A stretch of 64,000 nucleotides of DNA from Tuctoria greenei (Eukaryota > Streptophyta > Magnoliopsida > Poales > Poaceae): positions 137,815,415 through 137,879,414 of the forward strand of contig JAYESD010000001.1 of NCBI GenBank assembly GCA_036927565.1. Reading direction: 5' to 3'. Numbering within the stretch: position 1 is the first letter of the stretch; the number at the start of each line of letters is the position of its first letter. Below, one piece after another: positions 32,608 to 44,978 of the stretch. The position numbers and the translations under genes are program-made. The notes under the pieces are model-generated. The model saw only the letters and a list, made by a program, of their open reading frames with translations, did not search any database and was not told where the DNA came from.

Positions 32608-33723
32608 TCAAAAATATGAAATATTGGGCTTGTTACCGGTAAGTAGCTCATAGGATATATTATTGAGTAGTCGATGAAGGTAAAGTCGATTTATGGCGTG
32701 GCAAGCGGTGTTGACCGCTTCTGCCCAAAATCGATCCAAGGTCTTGTACTCATCGAGCATTGTTCTCGCCATCTCTATGAGAGTTCGGTTCTTTCTTTCG
32801 ACAACTCCGTTTTGTTGAGGGGAGTATGAAGCTGAAAACTCGTGCTTTATGCCTTGTTCATCTAGGTACTCCTCCACTTGTGTGTTCTTGAACTCCATGT
32901 CGTTGTCGCTTTGAATGTTCTTGATTGTCAATGAAAATTCATTTTGAGCTCGCTTGAAGAACTTCTTGAGTATTCCTTGTGTTTCTAACTTGTCATGCAA
33001 AAAGAAAACCCAAGTGAAGCGAGAAAAATCATCAACAACTACTAAACCATATTTGTTACCGCCGATTCTTATGTAGGCAATTAGGCCAAATAAGTCCATG
33101 TGTAGTAGCTCAAGCAGTCTTGTTGTAGTCATGACGTTCTTGGCAGGGTGAGGTGCTCCAACTTGCTTGTCGGCTTGGCACGTGCTACAAGGCCTGTCTT
33201 TCTCAAAAACAACATCCTTCAAACCTCGGATGTGATCTCCCTTGAGGAGTTTTTGAAGGTTCCTCACATCAACATGCGCTAGCTGTCTATGCCACAGCCA
33301 ACCCATGTTGGGTTTTGCAATCAAGCATGTGTCAAGTTCAGCTTTATCCTTGTTGAAGTCAACAAGATAAAGTTTTCCCTTTAACATACCCTTGAATGCA
33401 ATGGAACCATCACTCCTCCTAGAGACGGTCACACCCTCGTTAGTGAACAAGAAATTATAACCTTTGTCACATAATTGAGATATGGAAAACAGGTTATAAT
33501 CTAAGGAATCTACATGTAATACGTGAGAAAGAGTGTGTTGTGGTGATATGGCAATTTTACCGGTATCGAGCACCTTTCCTTGAATATTGTTTCCGAAGTA
33601 AATGCCCTCACTTGGATCCTCTTTTGCTTCATATTCAACGAACATTCTTCTTTCTCCGGTCATATGGTTGGTGCAACCACTGTCTAGCACCCATTTGGAT
33701 CCACCAGAGGAATAGGACTGCAA
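32608..33723 (-). CDS. Protease and integrase core of the SIRE-like element
   Basis: Open for 371 codons. Protease signature WVLDSGCTNHMTG near residue 11. GAG-pre-integrase LWHRQLAHVDVRNLQKLL and CSTCQADKQ (zinc binding). Integrase D,D,E in MDLFGL, QSDNDMEFKN and PQQNGVVERKNRTL. It cleaves the polyprotein and inserts the element. The frame closes at TGA (32608-32610) before the integrase C-terminus. Confidence 0.9.
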   Translation of the reverse strand: MQSYSSGGSKWVLDSGCTNHMTGERRMFVEYEAKEDPSEGIYFGNNIQGKVLDTGKIAISPQHTLSHVLHVDSLDYNLFSISQLCDKGYNFLFTNEGVTVSRRSDGSIAFKGMLKGKLYLVDFNKDKAELDTCLIAKPNMGWLWHRQLAHVDVRNLQKLLKGDHIRGLKDVVFEKDRPCSTCQADKQVGAPHPAKNVMTTTRLLELLHMDLFGLIAYIRIGGNKYGLVVVDDFSRFTWVFFLHDKLETQGILKKFFKRAQNEFSLTIKNIQSDNDMEFKNTQVEEYLDEQGIKHEFSASYSPQQNGVVERKNRTLIEMARTMLDEYKTLDRFWAEAVNTACHAINRLYLHRLLNNISYELLTGNKPNISYF

Positions 33724-34797
33724 AAAAAATTATGCCTTGGTTTTAAGTACCCAAGCTTGCTTGGGTCCTCTTAGGTTAGTCACAAGGGATTTGGGCACCC
33801 ACACATGAGATTTAGTGTTCTCATGGCGTGGCCCAACATAGTGAGCATAAACCTTTCCCCAATTACTTCTCATTAATAAATAAGATGCATCGAAAGTTCT
33901 AAATAGTAACTTTTGTTGTTTATACACAGAACTAGTCTAGGAGGTCGGACTTGTCCGGAGGACCGGACTTGTCCGGACCCCTACGAACTAGTCCGGTGTT
34001 CATGTGTGCTTAATATTTTAATCATGGACTTTCCAGCTTGAGAGAGTCTTCCCTTCACAAAGGCAATCCTCTCCTTGTTATTCTTATGGCTTCTAGCATG
34101 TTGCTTTTCACCATAAGAGTAACCAATGCCATATTTGACATTTGGAGGTCTTGTGACCAAGTATGCACTACGTGCATATTTGATCTTCTCCTTGTCAAAT
34201 ATGCCACTTTGGGCAGGATGCTTATCCTTTGTAGAAGTTGGCTTGTTTTTCAAACTGGTGTCAACTTTATTACATGTACAAGTAGAAGCAACTTTAGTTT
34301 TAATGTGTTGAGAAGGTGAACTTGAAGAGGATGAAGGGTTACTTTGCTTGAGTGACTCAACTTGCATTTCAAGGATCTTGTTAACCTTGATTAGGTTAGC
34401 AAGTTCTTCATTGATTGCAGCATTTGAGTCGTTTAACTCCAAGCAAGCTTCCTTGCTTGAAGCTAACTCAACCTCTAGTGACTTGCTTCGCTCCTTTTCA
34501 AATTCGAGAAGTTTGTCAAGTTCGACATATTCCTCCTTTTGGGAGACAATCATGTCCTCTTAACAATGTATCAACCTCTCCTTCTCAACAAGTTGATCAA
34601 GTAAAAATTTCATTTTTGTGGTAGTTTTCCTATCTAATCCAATAAGCATATCCTCATTATCACTATTGATTTCATCATCGCTAGAATAGGAATGTTCGGG
34701 TTGTTTCTTCTTCTTGAAGAATTTCTTGGGTTGAGGCTTGGCTTCTTTGGTCTTCTTCTTGTTTTCTTCATATGGGAAATCAACTATAAGTGGCTAT
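33724..34797 (-). pseudogene. Gag C-terminal coiled coil and linker of the SIRE-like element
   Basis: The frame 34553-33981 (190 codons) has a Glu/Lys/Leu-rich coiled-coil-like start (LEFEKERSKSLEVELASSKE), a Ser-rich stretch and a Cys pair (CTCNK). The frame 33927-33730 continues towards the protease. A TAA near 34560 separates it from the zinc-knuckle part. A cluster of four CGGACTTGTCCG-type palindromes at 33931-34000 lies inside this linker. Confidence 0.72.
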
Positions 34798-34798
34798 A

Positions 34799-35943
34799 CT
34801 AACCACAATTATAGCATGCCCGCCTCAACTTTGGCTTTGTTCTTTCCTTGTATTTTCCTTCACTTGATTTGGCGCCTTGTCTCTTCTTCATCATTTTCTT
34901 GAATTTCTTCATGAATAGTATCATGTCATCTTCATCCAAATCACTACTCTCATCATCGATGTCTTCCTCTAATTGAGCTTCTCGTGATTCTTTAGATAAG
35001 GGCTTGAGGGTGGACTTCAAGGAAACCCCTTTCTTCTTTGCCGAGGTAAGGTCGGCTATTTCCTTCACATGCTTTGCTTGCTTTTCCATCATCTCGAAAT
35101 TGATGATTTTTCCAAGTACCTCATCTGGAGTCATTCTCTTGTATCCGGGGCTTTCTCTAATCATGGAGTATAAAGTGACGTTATGAGGCATGAAAGCTCT
35201 AAGGATGAGCTTCACTACCTTGTGGTCATTCCACTTCTTGCTTCCGTAAGATCGAACCTTGTTGACGAGCGTCTTAAGTCTGTTGTACATATCTTGAGGT
35301 GACTCATCTTCTTCGATTGCGAATCTTCCCAATTCACCCTCGATCATTTCGATCTTTGCTTCACGCACATGACGATCACCTTCATGCGCAGTTTGCAAGG
35401 TGTCCCAGATCTCGTTTGCAATCTCGAGTCCATCCACTTTGGTGAACTCGTCCCAACTAAGCGAAGAGGTAATGAATGCTGCGACTTGAGCATTTCGATG
35501 AATTGCCTGCTCTTGGCTTGGTGTGAGCTCTTCATCGTCATCTGGGATATCTATCCCTGTGCACACAATATGCCATAAACTAGGATTGAGACAGATTAGA
35601 TGCATTTTCATATTTTGCCTCCACATTGAGTAATCACTTCCATCGAAGTGTGGTGCTTTTCCTAGAGGGATAGATAAATAATGATTATTGTTGGGATTAA
35701 GACGATCATAGTTGAAAGGATATTGGGAGTAGTCGGTGTGACTACTCCCCTTCTTCTTCTCTTTGATCTTTACTTTCCTTTGGAACGTGTCTTCTTTCTT
35801 AGGAGTGCCTTTAGTTCCAGCGTCTCCTCATCGTTGTCCTTGAAGTCTTGAATGGCTTCGAGGAGCTTCTCCACCTTTTGATTCTTGTCATCATCAACCT
35901 TTTCTTGGTTGTTGCTCTTGTGGACGTCCTTCATGTCCGACAT
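34799..35943 (-). pseudogene. Gag N-terminal part of the SIRE-like element
   Basis: An ATG near 35943 (MSDMKDVHKSNNQEKVDDDK) lies 39 bases after the primer site and is the likely start. A shift near 35810 leads to the UBN2-type gag region (35626-34799): MWRQNMKMHLICLNPSLWHI, NEIWDTLQTAHEGDRHVREA, EFGRF-like ELGRFAIEEDESPQDMYNRL. It ends in the first half of a zinc knuckle, ACYNCG, where a stop cuts it. Confidence 0.83.
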
Positions 35944-35980
35944 GATATCTTCGAGCGGTTAGTCTCTTTCTTGAAGAACC

Positions 35981-35995
35981 TGCTCTGATACCAAT
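35981..35995 (-). other. Primer binding site of the SIRE-like element
   Basis: Minus strand ATTGGTATCAGAGCA directly after the 5' LTR; it contains TGGTATCAGAGC, complementary to initiator methionine tRNA. Confidence 0.88.
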
Positions 35996-37550
35996 TAAAT
36001 GTGGCCTAGAGGGGGGGTGAATAGGACTTTTTGAAATTTGTCGGAACCTCCAACACTTAACAACCATATCAAAACCAGAGATATCGGACTAGTCCGGTAA
36101 AGTGCGGACTAGTCCGGTGTGTACCGACTAGGTTGATTAAGTTTGATTGATTAATTTGATTCTACGATGTATGCAGCGGAAATATACTTGTGATTTAGGT
36201 GTTGCACGATTATGGACTAGGATATATCACAATTCAATCTTATATTTAATGATTCAACGTAAAGTAAGCAATAATGCTTGAAACCCTAGATTGTTGTGAT
36301 GAATAAGAACGATGAACACAAAGCAAGAACACAAACGATTTATCCCGTGGTTCGGCTCCCACAGAGGCAACCTACATCCACATTGAGAAGTCCACAAAAG
36401 GACCGGGTCTTCTCCAACCCTACCCTCGTTGGATCGCCACGAAGGCCAATCCTCTTCTCTTATCACAAAGGGTAAATAACCGAATTCAAGGGGCCTTCTC
36501 ACACGTTGAGGGCTCCCCTAGATTACAATGACAAATCCACCAAGAACACACTTAAAAGATTACAATGAAAATCACAGGAGTGTGTTAGGGAATCAAACCA
36601 AGAGCTCAAGAGTGATGAAATGTGTCTCTGCAATGCTTCGAAGTGTATCCTCAAAGGATTGATCTTTTTGGCTTTTGATTTTGTGGAGAGATGTGTTTTT
36701 GAGGCTCTTGGGATGTGTGATGGCGCTAGGGTTCGAGAGAGGTTAAATTTGGATCATGCACCTCTACTTATACGGGGTTTTTAAAAGTGACCATTAGGGT
36801 TTAGAAAGATCGGACTAGTTCGTGGTGGACACTGGACTAGTCCGGTGTGCTGTGTGTAGCAAACCCTAAGTGTCCCGAAATATCGGACTAGCCCGGCTAG
36901 GAGCGGATTTGTCCGATTTCTTTTCTGGAAATCTTTGGACTAGTCTAATAGACATCGGACTTGTCTGGACAGTGAAACCCTAAGTGGTTATGAGGAAAAG
37001 TCCACACTTGGAGGACTTGTCCGATTTCGGTCAGAGAGTTTTTCCGACAAGTCTGTGCTAATATCAGACTTGTCTGATTGACATCAGAAAGATATCGGAC
37101 TAGTCTGGTGGCGATCGGACTTGTCCGATTTTGTGTGACTTGTGAAGTGTTTTGAGGACTAGTCCGCACTGGGGAGGACTAGTCCGATTCTGGTCAGAGA
37201 GATATCGAACTAGTCCAATGGATATTGTACTTGTCCGATCTTGTGGGGAAAGGATATCGGACTAGTCTGGTGTCAGTCAGACTAGTCCGGTCCTGTATAA
37301 ATTTGTGCAATGTGTGTGTTTATTTGTGATTGAGCTCTTGGGGTGTGTTTCCATAACACACTCCACACACAATGATCTACTACTCTTGTTCCTTGAGCTC
37401 TTCTCCACATTGCTCCTCATTCTCCCTTCTTTTTGGCACTTTGCTTATTTCCCCATTAAAACCAGTGCTCATCTCAATAAAGTGGTTAGGATCTCATTTG
37501 CTTGTCATAAATCATCCAATACCCACAAGGGATTACTTGATGCACTTTCA
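35996..37550 (-). repeat. 5' LTR of the SIRE-like element
   Basis: Partner of 27868-29421, with the same boundaries and internal order. It holds a matching palindrome array at 36085-37290 and a TATA-like element at 36772-36765. Confidence 0.93.
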
Positions 37551-38421
37551 ATGGGGGAGGTGCGATTGGGGCACCGAGCCCAAGCGCCATGAGGAGGGCG
37601 CTGTCAGGGGTGCTCGGCTGTCGGGTGCCGCGACGTTGTGGATGGTTGGTGGCTCCAGGAGAGCGGGAGGAGATGATGGCAGCGTTGTGTGAGGAAGATA
37701 AGAGAGGTTGGTCGTGTGGGCCGTAGATTGGTTAGTTGGGGATGTGGACTGGTTGGTTAGATGTCCTCGGCGGGTACATCCTGGTCCCTAATTAGCTTCA
37801 CGTAGCGAGAAGGGTGATGGGTTGCAACCTCCTTCGCCATTTTCTTTCTCTCTCCGTCTCTATCTCCAGTCGGCGATGGACATGAGGGACGAGCCAAGAT
37901 CTGCCACCCCACCTCTCCTTAAGAGAAGAGAAGAGAAGAGAGGAGATGATGAAGTGAAGTGAGTGGGTGAGTTGGGTCTTGTGGTCAGGTCAATCCTGCC
38001 TGTCTCTACCGTTCTCTGCTCCTAGTTCCAGTCTCCCACCTCCCAAGGGTTGGGGGCAAGGCACCAAGGAAGGAGATGCATGGTGAAGGCCATCAGAATC
38101 CATGAGGTCGCTCGATGATGAAAATGAAACAGGAGGGTGTGAACGACTACATCCCCTTTGTCTTTCTCACCAATGATGGCTACCATGCCAATGCCATGGA
38201 GAAGGAGGAGAGGTGCGCGGAAGTCGCCGCCCAACCCCAACACTTAGGTTCTGTCGTGGTCCATTTAGTGTGAACTTAAAGTATGCGTCTAAACAACCCG
38301 CGCGTGTGTATGGCGGACCCCAACGGACCTTGTTCATTGTCTCTCTCATTATTCCTCTATCGTGCATAAATTAACGAGGAACTAATGATAATTTGTCTGG
38401 CTTTAAACTGTAGAGTCAAAC
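37551..38421 (+). other. CACTA-2 5' region between the SIRE insertion and TNP2
   Basis: GC-rich, then mixed sequence without domains. It includes an AAGAG microsatellite near 37921-37940. It ends with CTGTAG followed by AGTCAAACATG, matching the acceptor-and-start arrangement of CACTA-3 (CTGCAG, AGTCAAACATG at 47250-47265), so it is probably intron 1. Confidence 0.55.
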
Positions 38422-41400
38422 ATGGGCAAATACCATAGTTGGATGTATACTGGTTGGAAGAGCAGAACTGGTGGTTAATCAGATGAGTGGTACGCAAAGA
38501 TAGAACCTTTTGTGGAACGAGCTTTTTCGTTGTCAAATAGCGATAAGGTGCGATGCCCATGTACAAAATGCCGGAACGCAATGTTTTTGGACAATGTGGA
38601 ACTTATGATGCACTTGTGTCGAAACAGTTACATGTCACATTATGAGTTGTGGAACATCAACGGCGAGACAACTTCTAAAGTTGTACAAGAAGTGGAAGCA
38701 GACAATGATGATGCCACGGAGGTTTATATGGTGGATGAGATGCTGGAAGCTATACGACCAGAGCTTACGGAGGATCCTCAAACAGTGGGGGTTAAAGAGT
38801 TCTTCAGACTTCTCAATGATTCAGAACAGCCGCTGCATGGACACACTAAAATAACAATCCTTAATTTTGTGACTAGACTTATGGCAATTAAGTCGAAGCT
38901 CTTCTTTTCTAATAACTGTTACAACGAGCTCATCAATTTGTTCAACGACGCCCTTCCACATCCCAACAAACTGCCTAAAGATATGTACAAGTCGAAGAAA
39001 ATTCTTTCCGGTCTTGATATGAAGTACGAGAAGATTGATGTGTGTCCGAACAACTGCATGCTTTTCTGGAGAGAGCATGCCAATGAGAACAAATGTTTAA
39101 AATGTTGTCAACTGAGGTTTGTTCAAGTTGTTAATGACGATGGTGATACTATGAAGACGGAAGTCGCACGTAAGAAACTTCGTTACTTACTTGTGACACC
39201 TGGGTTGAAGCGGTTGTTCCTTTAAAAAATTGGCCAGACACATGAGATGGCAGAAAGAAGGTGAGCGTCAGAACAATGGAGTTATGACGCACCCGCCTGA
39301 TGGTGAGGCATGGAAGGCGCTGGACCGGTTCGATCCATAATTCGGTCTTGAAGTGAGAAATGTTTGCATCGGGTTGGCAATAGATGGGTTCATGCCGTTC
39401 AGCACAAACGCCACACAATACTCCTGTTGGCCGTCTTTGTCATTCCGTACAATCTTCCACTGACTTTTTGCATAAAGAATGAGTTCATGTTTCTTAGCCT
39501 CATTGTACCTGGGCTGGATCATCATGGGTCACGTCTCAATGTGATGTTTAAATTGTTGATCGAAGAGTTGAAAATGTTGTGGATAGGAGTCAAATCGTAC
39601 GACTATTACAAGAAGCAGAAATTCAACATTCGAGCTGCTTATTGTAGTCCCTCGATGATTTTCTAGCATACGACATGTTTTCTGCATGGAGCACTCATGT
39701 TTGGTTGACGTGTCCGATATGTGCCTCGGATATCGATTGCTTTCGACTTACTCATGGAGGCAAGATATCTTACTTTGATTGTCATAGACGTTGGCTGCCT
39801 CTGAATCACGTGTTTAGACAATAGAAGAATGTCTTTAGAAAAAACATTGTTGTCACTAAAGGACCACTGAAACGTCTTAACGAGTCAGAAATATTTGATA
39901 TCTTGGACAAATTGGTGCTAGATGAAGGTCGTTCTGGATATTTTGAAGGTTCCAGAGATGAACACAATTGGACTCATATATGTGGACTTTGGGAGCTACC
40001 GTATGTGAAGTCGTTGATTCTGAGGCACAACATTGATGTCATGCATCAAGAGCGTAACATGGCCGAATGTATCATAAGAACATGCATGGACATGACGGGC
40101 AAAACAAAAGACAATTTTAAGGGTCGAAAGGATCTTGCCGAGCTTTGTAACCGTCAAACTCTTGAGCTCTCTGAAAATGGTAAACCACGCGCTCCTTTCT
40201 CTCTTCGACCTAAAGAAAAGAAAGAAGTTATCGAATGGTTGCAAAAGTTGAAATTCCTAGATTTTTATGCAGCTAGTCCGAGATGAGCTATGAATGTAAA
40301 AACGGGAAAGCTCATTGGGTTGAAGAGTCATAATTGTCACATAATCATGGAAATACTTCTGCCTATTATGTTTCGAGGCTACTTTGACGATGCGGTGTGG
40401 AATGTGTTAGTCGAGCTTAGCCACTTCTATAGGCAACTCTGTGCTAAAGAAATCACGCCAGAGATGACGACTAAAGTGGAGAAGGATATTCTGGTACTTT
40501 TGTGTAAGATGGAATTTTTTTCCTCCAGAGTTCTTCAATCCAATGCAACATCTCTTAATTCATCTTCCATTTGAAGCGAAAGTGGGCGGTCTCGTTCAAT
40601 ATAGGTGGATGTATCATATTGAAAGATCACTCAGATATCTGAAACCAATGGTTGGTAACAGGGCAAGGGTTGAAGGTTGCATCGCTGAAGCTTTTACTCT
40701 TAAGGAAGTAGGATACTTCTCAAGTGTTTACTTTGCAGAGGAACACAATGTCAATACTTCGGCAATGCAGTACGATATGGATGAGAAACCTCCTTGTAGT
40801 GATCTCTCCATTTTTGCAACAAGAGACACTACTGTTGGTAGTTACACTTCCTACGACATCAGCGAAAAAGAAAGGTGTGCCGCTTTCTTCTACATGTATG
40901 CTAATATGGATGAATATTTCAAGTAAGTGTTTCTCCTACACTTCTGCTTTTCAGCATCTTTTGCAACACATCTATTCTAAAAGGTTCTCTTTTGGTGTAT
41001 ATGTTCGACAAGAAAAATTGGAGACATAGACATCAACCCACGAGCAAACAAATAGAACAGATTCGACGGGAAGGAATAAACGGGGGATCTAATTTTCTTT
41101 CCTGGTTTCGATATTATGTAACGTTTTCTCGTTAACTTATCAATATTAACAAAGTTTTCTTATAACTTAAGAATGCTTACGTTTTCTAACAACTTCATAT
41201 CATGGACAGTGCAAAAAAGATACCAACGTCCATGAAGATTTGCGACAACTATCCTATAGAGTGATTAACATTAGGAGCTATGGTCGATATGATGTCAACA
41301 GCATTTGATTCCGTACAACTTAATTTTAATCTCTTTGTCCTCTCGCAGCAACATGTAATACCGGAGTTGTAATGAGGGCAATCGATTCGCAAGAACGTGA

Positions 41401-41980
41401 AACTCATTACTACGGGATTATTAAAAAGGTCCTTGAATTCACTTTTGTCAGAAACAAGACAGTTCAAGCAGTATTCTTTGACTGTAAATTGTTTGATTCC
41501 ATTTGTGGGATTCGAGTAAATGAATTTGGCATGGTCAAAGTGAAACACAAGGAACGGTTGAAAGGATTCGATTCATTAGTTCCGCACACCAAGTAGAGCA
41601 AGTGTATTATCTATCTTATCCATGCAATAAATTCAAAGCTTGGTGGGTGGTACATAAGGTGAATCCTCGTGAGCGGTTATACGTTCCAGGAGATGATGAT
41701 TACCATGAGGAAGCTGAGGCTGATGAGGTCTACCAAGAGGAAGAGTTGCCAGACTCCTTCTCAGTCGATCCCGGTGTAGGGCTAGATTACCTAGTTGGAG
41801 ATGCTCAAGATATCAATACTGTCATGAAAGCGGAAACAAAATCAAAATAGGAAACTGAAGAAATCGATGACTTAGTCGAATCTGCTGATTTGCAGAAACG
41901 AAAACGACATGCGGAAGAAGAAGATCAATGGGCTAGTTTAAGGAGTAGGGTGCATGACCATGATATTGATGAATTTTGAA
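38422..41980 (+). pseudogene. TNP2-type transposase of CACTA-2, heavily broken
   Basis: The ATG at 38422 starts SWMYTGWKSRTGG and is followed by TAA at 38476. The frame 38512-39225 is open: transposase-associated domain with VRCPCTKCRN, KYEKIDVCPNNCMLFWREH. The TNP2 core follows in pieces: LPYVKSLILRHNIDVMHQER near 40004; usual DVMHIEKN reads DVMHQERN. Then DUF4218 (40543-40922; IERSLRYLKPMVGNRARVEG), a GTAAGT donor at 40923, and DUF4216 (41280-41850; RETHYYGIIKKVLEFTF and WWVVHKVNPRERLYVP). At least eight stops or shifts, so not functional. Confidence 0.87.
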
Positions 41981-42066
41981 ATTTATGAAGTAACATTTTA
42001 TTCACTAACTTAACATTAATTTTGTATATTATATTAGCATATTAATCATTTATTCCTTGCAACAGA

Positions 42067-44230
42067 ATGTCGTCGAAGGGGAAGGGGAAGGGGAAGCCAG
42101 TGAGAGGGTTTGAGCAGCCACGAGACCCTTGCTCAGGGACCTCGTTACATTCGAGCCGACGTTCCCTCTTTCTGGCGCACGCTCCACCCTCAGCTCACGT
42201 GTGCTTTCAGCGGACGGAGGTAAATTATAGTTTACAATAAAGTTATTTTATAAATTGCAGTTGTTAATAATTATTTATTGTCAACCTTTTTCTTTTGTGC
42301 AGCTTGACTCAGTCTTCTGAGTCCGAGTCAGAGGCTAGGGGGCCGCTACAGGAGCCCGAGTCAGAGGCTAGGGGGCCGCTGCAGGAGCCCGCTAGCGCTA
42401 GCCTCCCTTCAGAGCCGGCTAGCGCTAGCCTCCCTCTATAGCCAGCTATCGCTAGCCTTCCTTTGGACCCTGGTGGTTCCGCAGATCGTTTAGGGTAACA
42501 GGACGCGGCGACATCATAACAGAGGTGATGGATGAGGAGTACACACTTTGCGGCTCCACCTCTCGTTACTTCTCAGCGGAACTGTCAGAGATAGGTCTAT
42601 ATATATTATATTAAATATTAGATGTTGTTTTCCTTTACTTAATAAATTAATATATTTTGCAGATGTTGGTACGACTTTTTGTTCACGGGGGTCGAGAAAC
42701 ACCACAGGCAGGTTAACGTGTCCTGGGTGCTATCGTGAAGTTGCACTACCCTGGTGTCATTGACGGTTTCCATGCCCCGTGGTGGGATGACTACGCTCGT
42801 GTCTCTCACCCGATCCACGACACGGTTCAGGAAGCCGTGTGGCACGATTTTATGGTAAGTTTAACTGTTTCATTTTTTCAACTCGTTTGAATTGTTAATG
42901 CATATCACTTAAATGTTTGTTTGCTTAAAGCTGAGGTACCAAGTAGAGGAATCGGGCATGGAGGACCATGCGAGAAGCGTGTTCTATTACAATTCTCGGA
43001 AGCTCACGACGGCGGTGTTGTAGAACGCCCGGATTCAAGCCGTCAACGCGTACTACAAGCGGCACCCCTGGGAGCAGGAGCAGGAGCAACAAAGGGGTCC
43101 ATTTAGGAAGGACCCCGACGCGTACTTGACAGTGGAGCAGTACGCGGAGGTAATTTTTTAATATTGTTAAATATTTACAATATCTATGTATGTTAACTGC
43201 ATTGATGAAAAACGAAATATGCTCAGGTTAGTATTTCCTGGTTACAGGGTAACATTGAGGCGTACTTAGCTCTCTGTCGATACTGGGCAAGCGAAGCTTT
43301 CATCGGTAAGTCCACAAAGGCTAGACAGGGCCGCATGGGGTCCAAGGGCAAGCACAACTTTGGCGGCGACTGCTACTTGCGTTTGGCTAAATGCATGGTA
43401 AGTACTTTTCGAATTTATTTATGTGTTCCGAATATATTTATCTCACTAACACGGCTATACAAGAGCGAGAGATGGGTCATGAGCCGACCCGGGCCCAGGT
43501 TTGGAAGAGAGGTCACAATGGAAGTGACCCTTCTCACCCAGAGCAGTGTAGTCAGGTCGCAGCCAACCGACTTGTAAGTTCTCGAAATTCATCTATTTCA
43601 ATATAACTAATACTATTATTGACATGCTTATAAAATTTCTTTATTTTGTAGGCAAAGTACGTGCAGGAGGTCGCGAAGATACACGGTGCAGATTACGATT
43701 GGGAAAATGTGCCAATCGACCCCCAAGCCGCGTACGTGAGCGGGGGCAGGAAGGCACGTGGACAATGAGTTGGTCATTTGTTTCATTTCTTTTTCAATTT
43801 ATCTTCTTCTACCTAGTGTTTTCATTCTTTTGCAGGTTTGCCATTTTTGATAGAGTTGTCGACTCGAGGTCGGCGCGATCTTTGAGAGGTGCTTCATCAA
43901 CGCAAGCTTCGTCTGTTGGGTCCTCAAGTGGTCGTCTTTTGTAGACCGAGTTGGAGCTCCTCGCCTTGAATGAGACGCTGACATAGACCCAGGCAGAGTT
44001 GGAGAGGTCGAGGGCGGAGGCAAGGGAGGAGTAGCAGTGGACGGCCTTAATTATAGCCCATATACAAGCAGCGGTGGCAGTAAGTAATTTAAAGTACCGT
44101 AGTTAAATTTCATAGAATTTCAATAACATATATCTTCTAATATTTTGCAACAGCAAACTCTTGCTCGAAAAAGCGGTCAGGATATTGAGATTCCTACGCT
44201 TCCGCCGTAGGAGACCCCGGAGCAGGTGAT
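42067..44230 (+). pseudogene. Second CACTA-2 gene, Transposase_24 (Ptta/En/Spm) type
   Basis: Multi-exon gene downstream of TNP2, in the place of the subterminal-binding or accessory protein gene of En/Spm-like elements. An exon starts at 42067 (MSSKGKGKGKPVRGFEQPRD). Introns with GT..AG borders separate GNIEAYLALCRYWASEAF (43249), GHEPTRAQVWKRGHNGSDP (43472), AKYVQEVAKIHGADYDWENV (43653) and a Ser-rich part (43840-43940). Stops near 42438, 42496, 43021 and 43942 break it. Direct repeats of GAGTCAGAGGCTAGGGGGCC and GCTAGCGCTAGCCTCCCT lie at 42325-42440. Confidence 0.82.
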
Positions 44231-44609
44231 AAACTCTTTCTTTAATATTGTCGTATCCATTTCAGTATTTTACATGGTTTGTGATGGCTGGACCAGTGTG
44301 TTTGCATTCTTGCATTGCTGGACCCACAGAATTTTTAAATGATATCCACACCTCTGATGCCACGCAGCTGCTTTCTTCATTAAACAGTTCAAGCTTGTAA
44401 ATAGAAGCTGGTTATTCAAGTGACTGAAGAACTTAGGTCTCTAAACTATAATACAGTACAATGAATCAGAGAGTATAAAGTTATACTCCTGTGGAGCCGT
44501 AAACTTGTGTAAAGAATTAATGTTTAGTCTTACAACAAGAGCAATATCAATGAATAAGAATTAGTTGTACTTGTACATGAGCAACAAATCATCTGATAAG
44601 GAAATATGG
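44231..44609. other. Unassigned segment before the assembly gap
   Basis: AT-rich sequence with no recognised domain, repeat or hairpin. It sits where the CACTA-2 3' flank should be, but its membership cannot be shown because the gap follows. Confidence 0.4.
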
Positions 44610-44709
44610 NNNNNNNNNNNNNNNNNNNNNNNNNNNNNNNNNNNNNNNNNNNNNNNNNNNNNNNNNNNNNNNNNNNNNNNNNNNNNNNNNNNNNNNNNNN
44701 NNNNNNNNN
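44610..44709. other. Assembly gap of 100 N
   Basis: Exactly 100 undetermined bases, the conventional length for a gap of unknown size. Sequence order across it is an assembler inference. Confidence 0.99.
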
Positions 44710-44978
44710 ACGTAAGTTAGGCAAGTAACTTTCATCGGCCCAGCTGCGATCGACGTAAGTGCTCCGGCCCAGTCCGCGGCCCATCCCGGTAACATACTTA
44801 CGTTGGTTACGGGATACCGACATAAGTACGTAAGTTACCTTAACTTTGTCCAAACTGCTTCGTCGGCCAGTAACCGGCATAATTAAGGAAAAAACGGACG
44901 TAAGTAAGTAACTTACGTTGGTTCATGCCTTAATTACATTGGTCGTGCCCGACGTAATTGATTGGGATTCCTGTAGCG
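44710..44978. repeat. 3' subterminal repeats and terminus of CACTA-2
   Basis: ACGTAAGT and ACTTACGT words in both orientations, of the same kind as 26924-27215. The segment ends TTGGGATTCCTGTAGCG; the usual end would be GTAGTG, so one base has changed. CAA follows. Confidence 0.82.

Larger units (their letters stand above)
27868..37550 (-). mobile_element. Complete SIRE/Maximus-like copia retrotransposon nested in CACTA-2
   Basis: Two LTRs of 1554 and 1555 bp bracket minus-strand gag, protease, integrase, RT and RNase H, in copia order. The primer site is next to the right LTR and the polypurine tract next to the left LTR. LTRs start TGAAAGTGCAT and end CACATTCA (left) or CACATTTA (right). 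Target duplication: ATGAG (27863-27867) against ATGGG (37551-37555), one base changed. The coding region has several stops and shifts, so it is non-autonomous. Confidence 0.94.
26900..44978 (+). mobile_element. CACTA-2, En/Spm-type transposon with a nested SIRE-like retrotransposon
   Basis: Both ends read alike: from the left CACAACAATAAA and from the right (reverse complement) CGCTACAGGAAT. The first subterminal motif TTACGTCGG begins 21 bases inside each end. CAA flanks both ends (26897-26899, 44979-44981), fitting a 3-bp target duplication. Inside are a TNP2 gene and a Transposase_24-type gene, both broken. The termini are degenerate, so it is old and probably immobile. A gap of 100 N lies near the right end, so continuity there rests on the assembly. 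Confidence 0.78.

Noticed and set aside
44530..44880. ORF spanning the N run
   Set aside because: Contains 34 undetermined codons.
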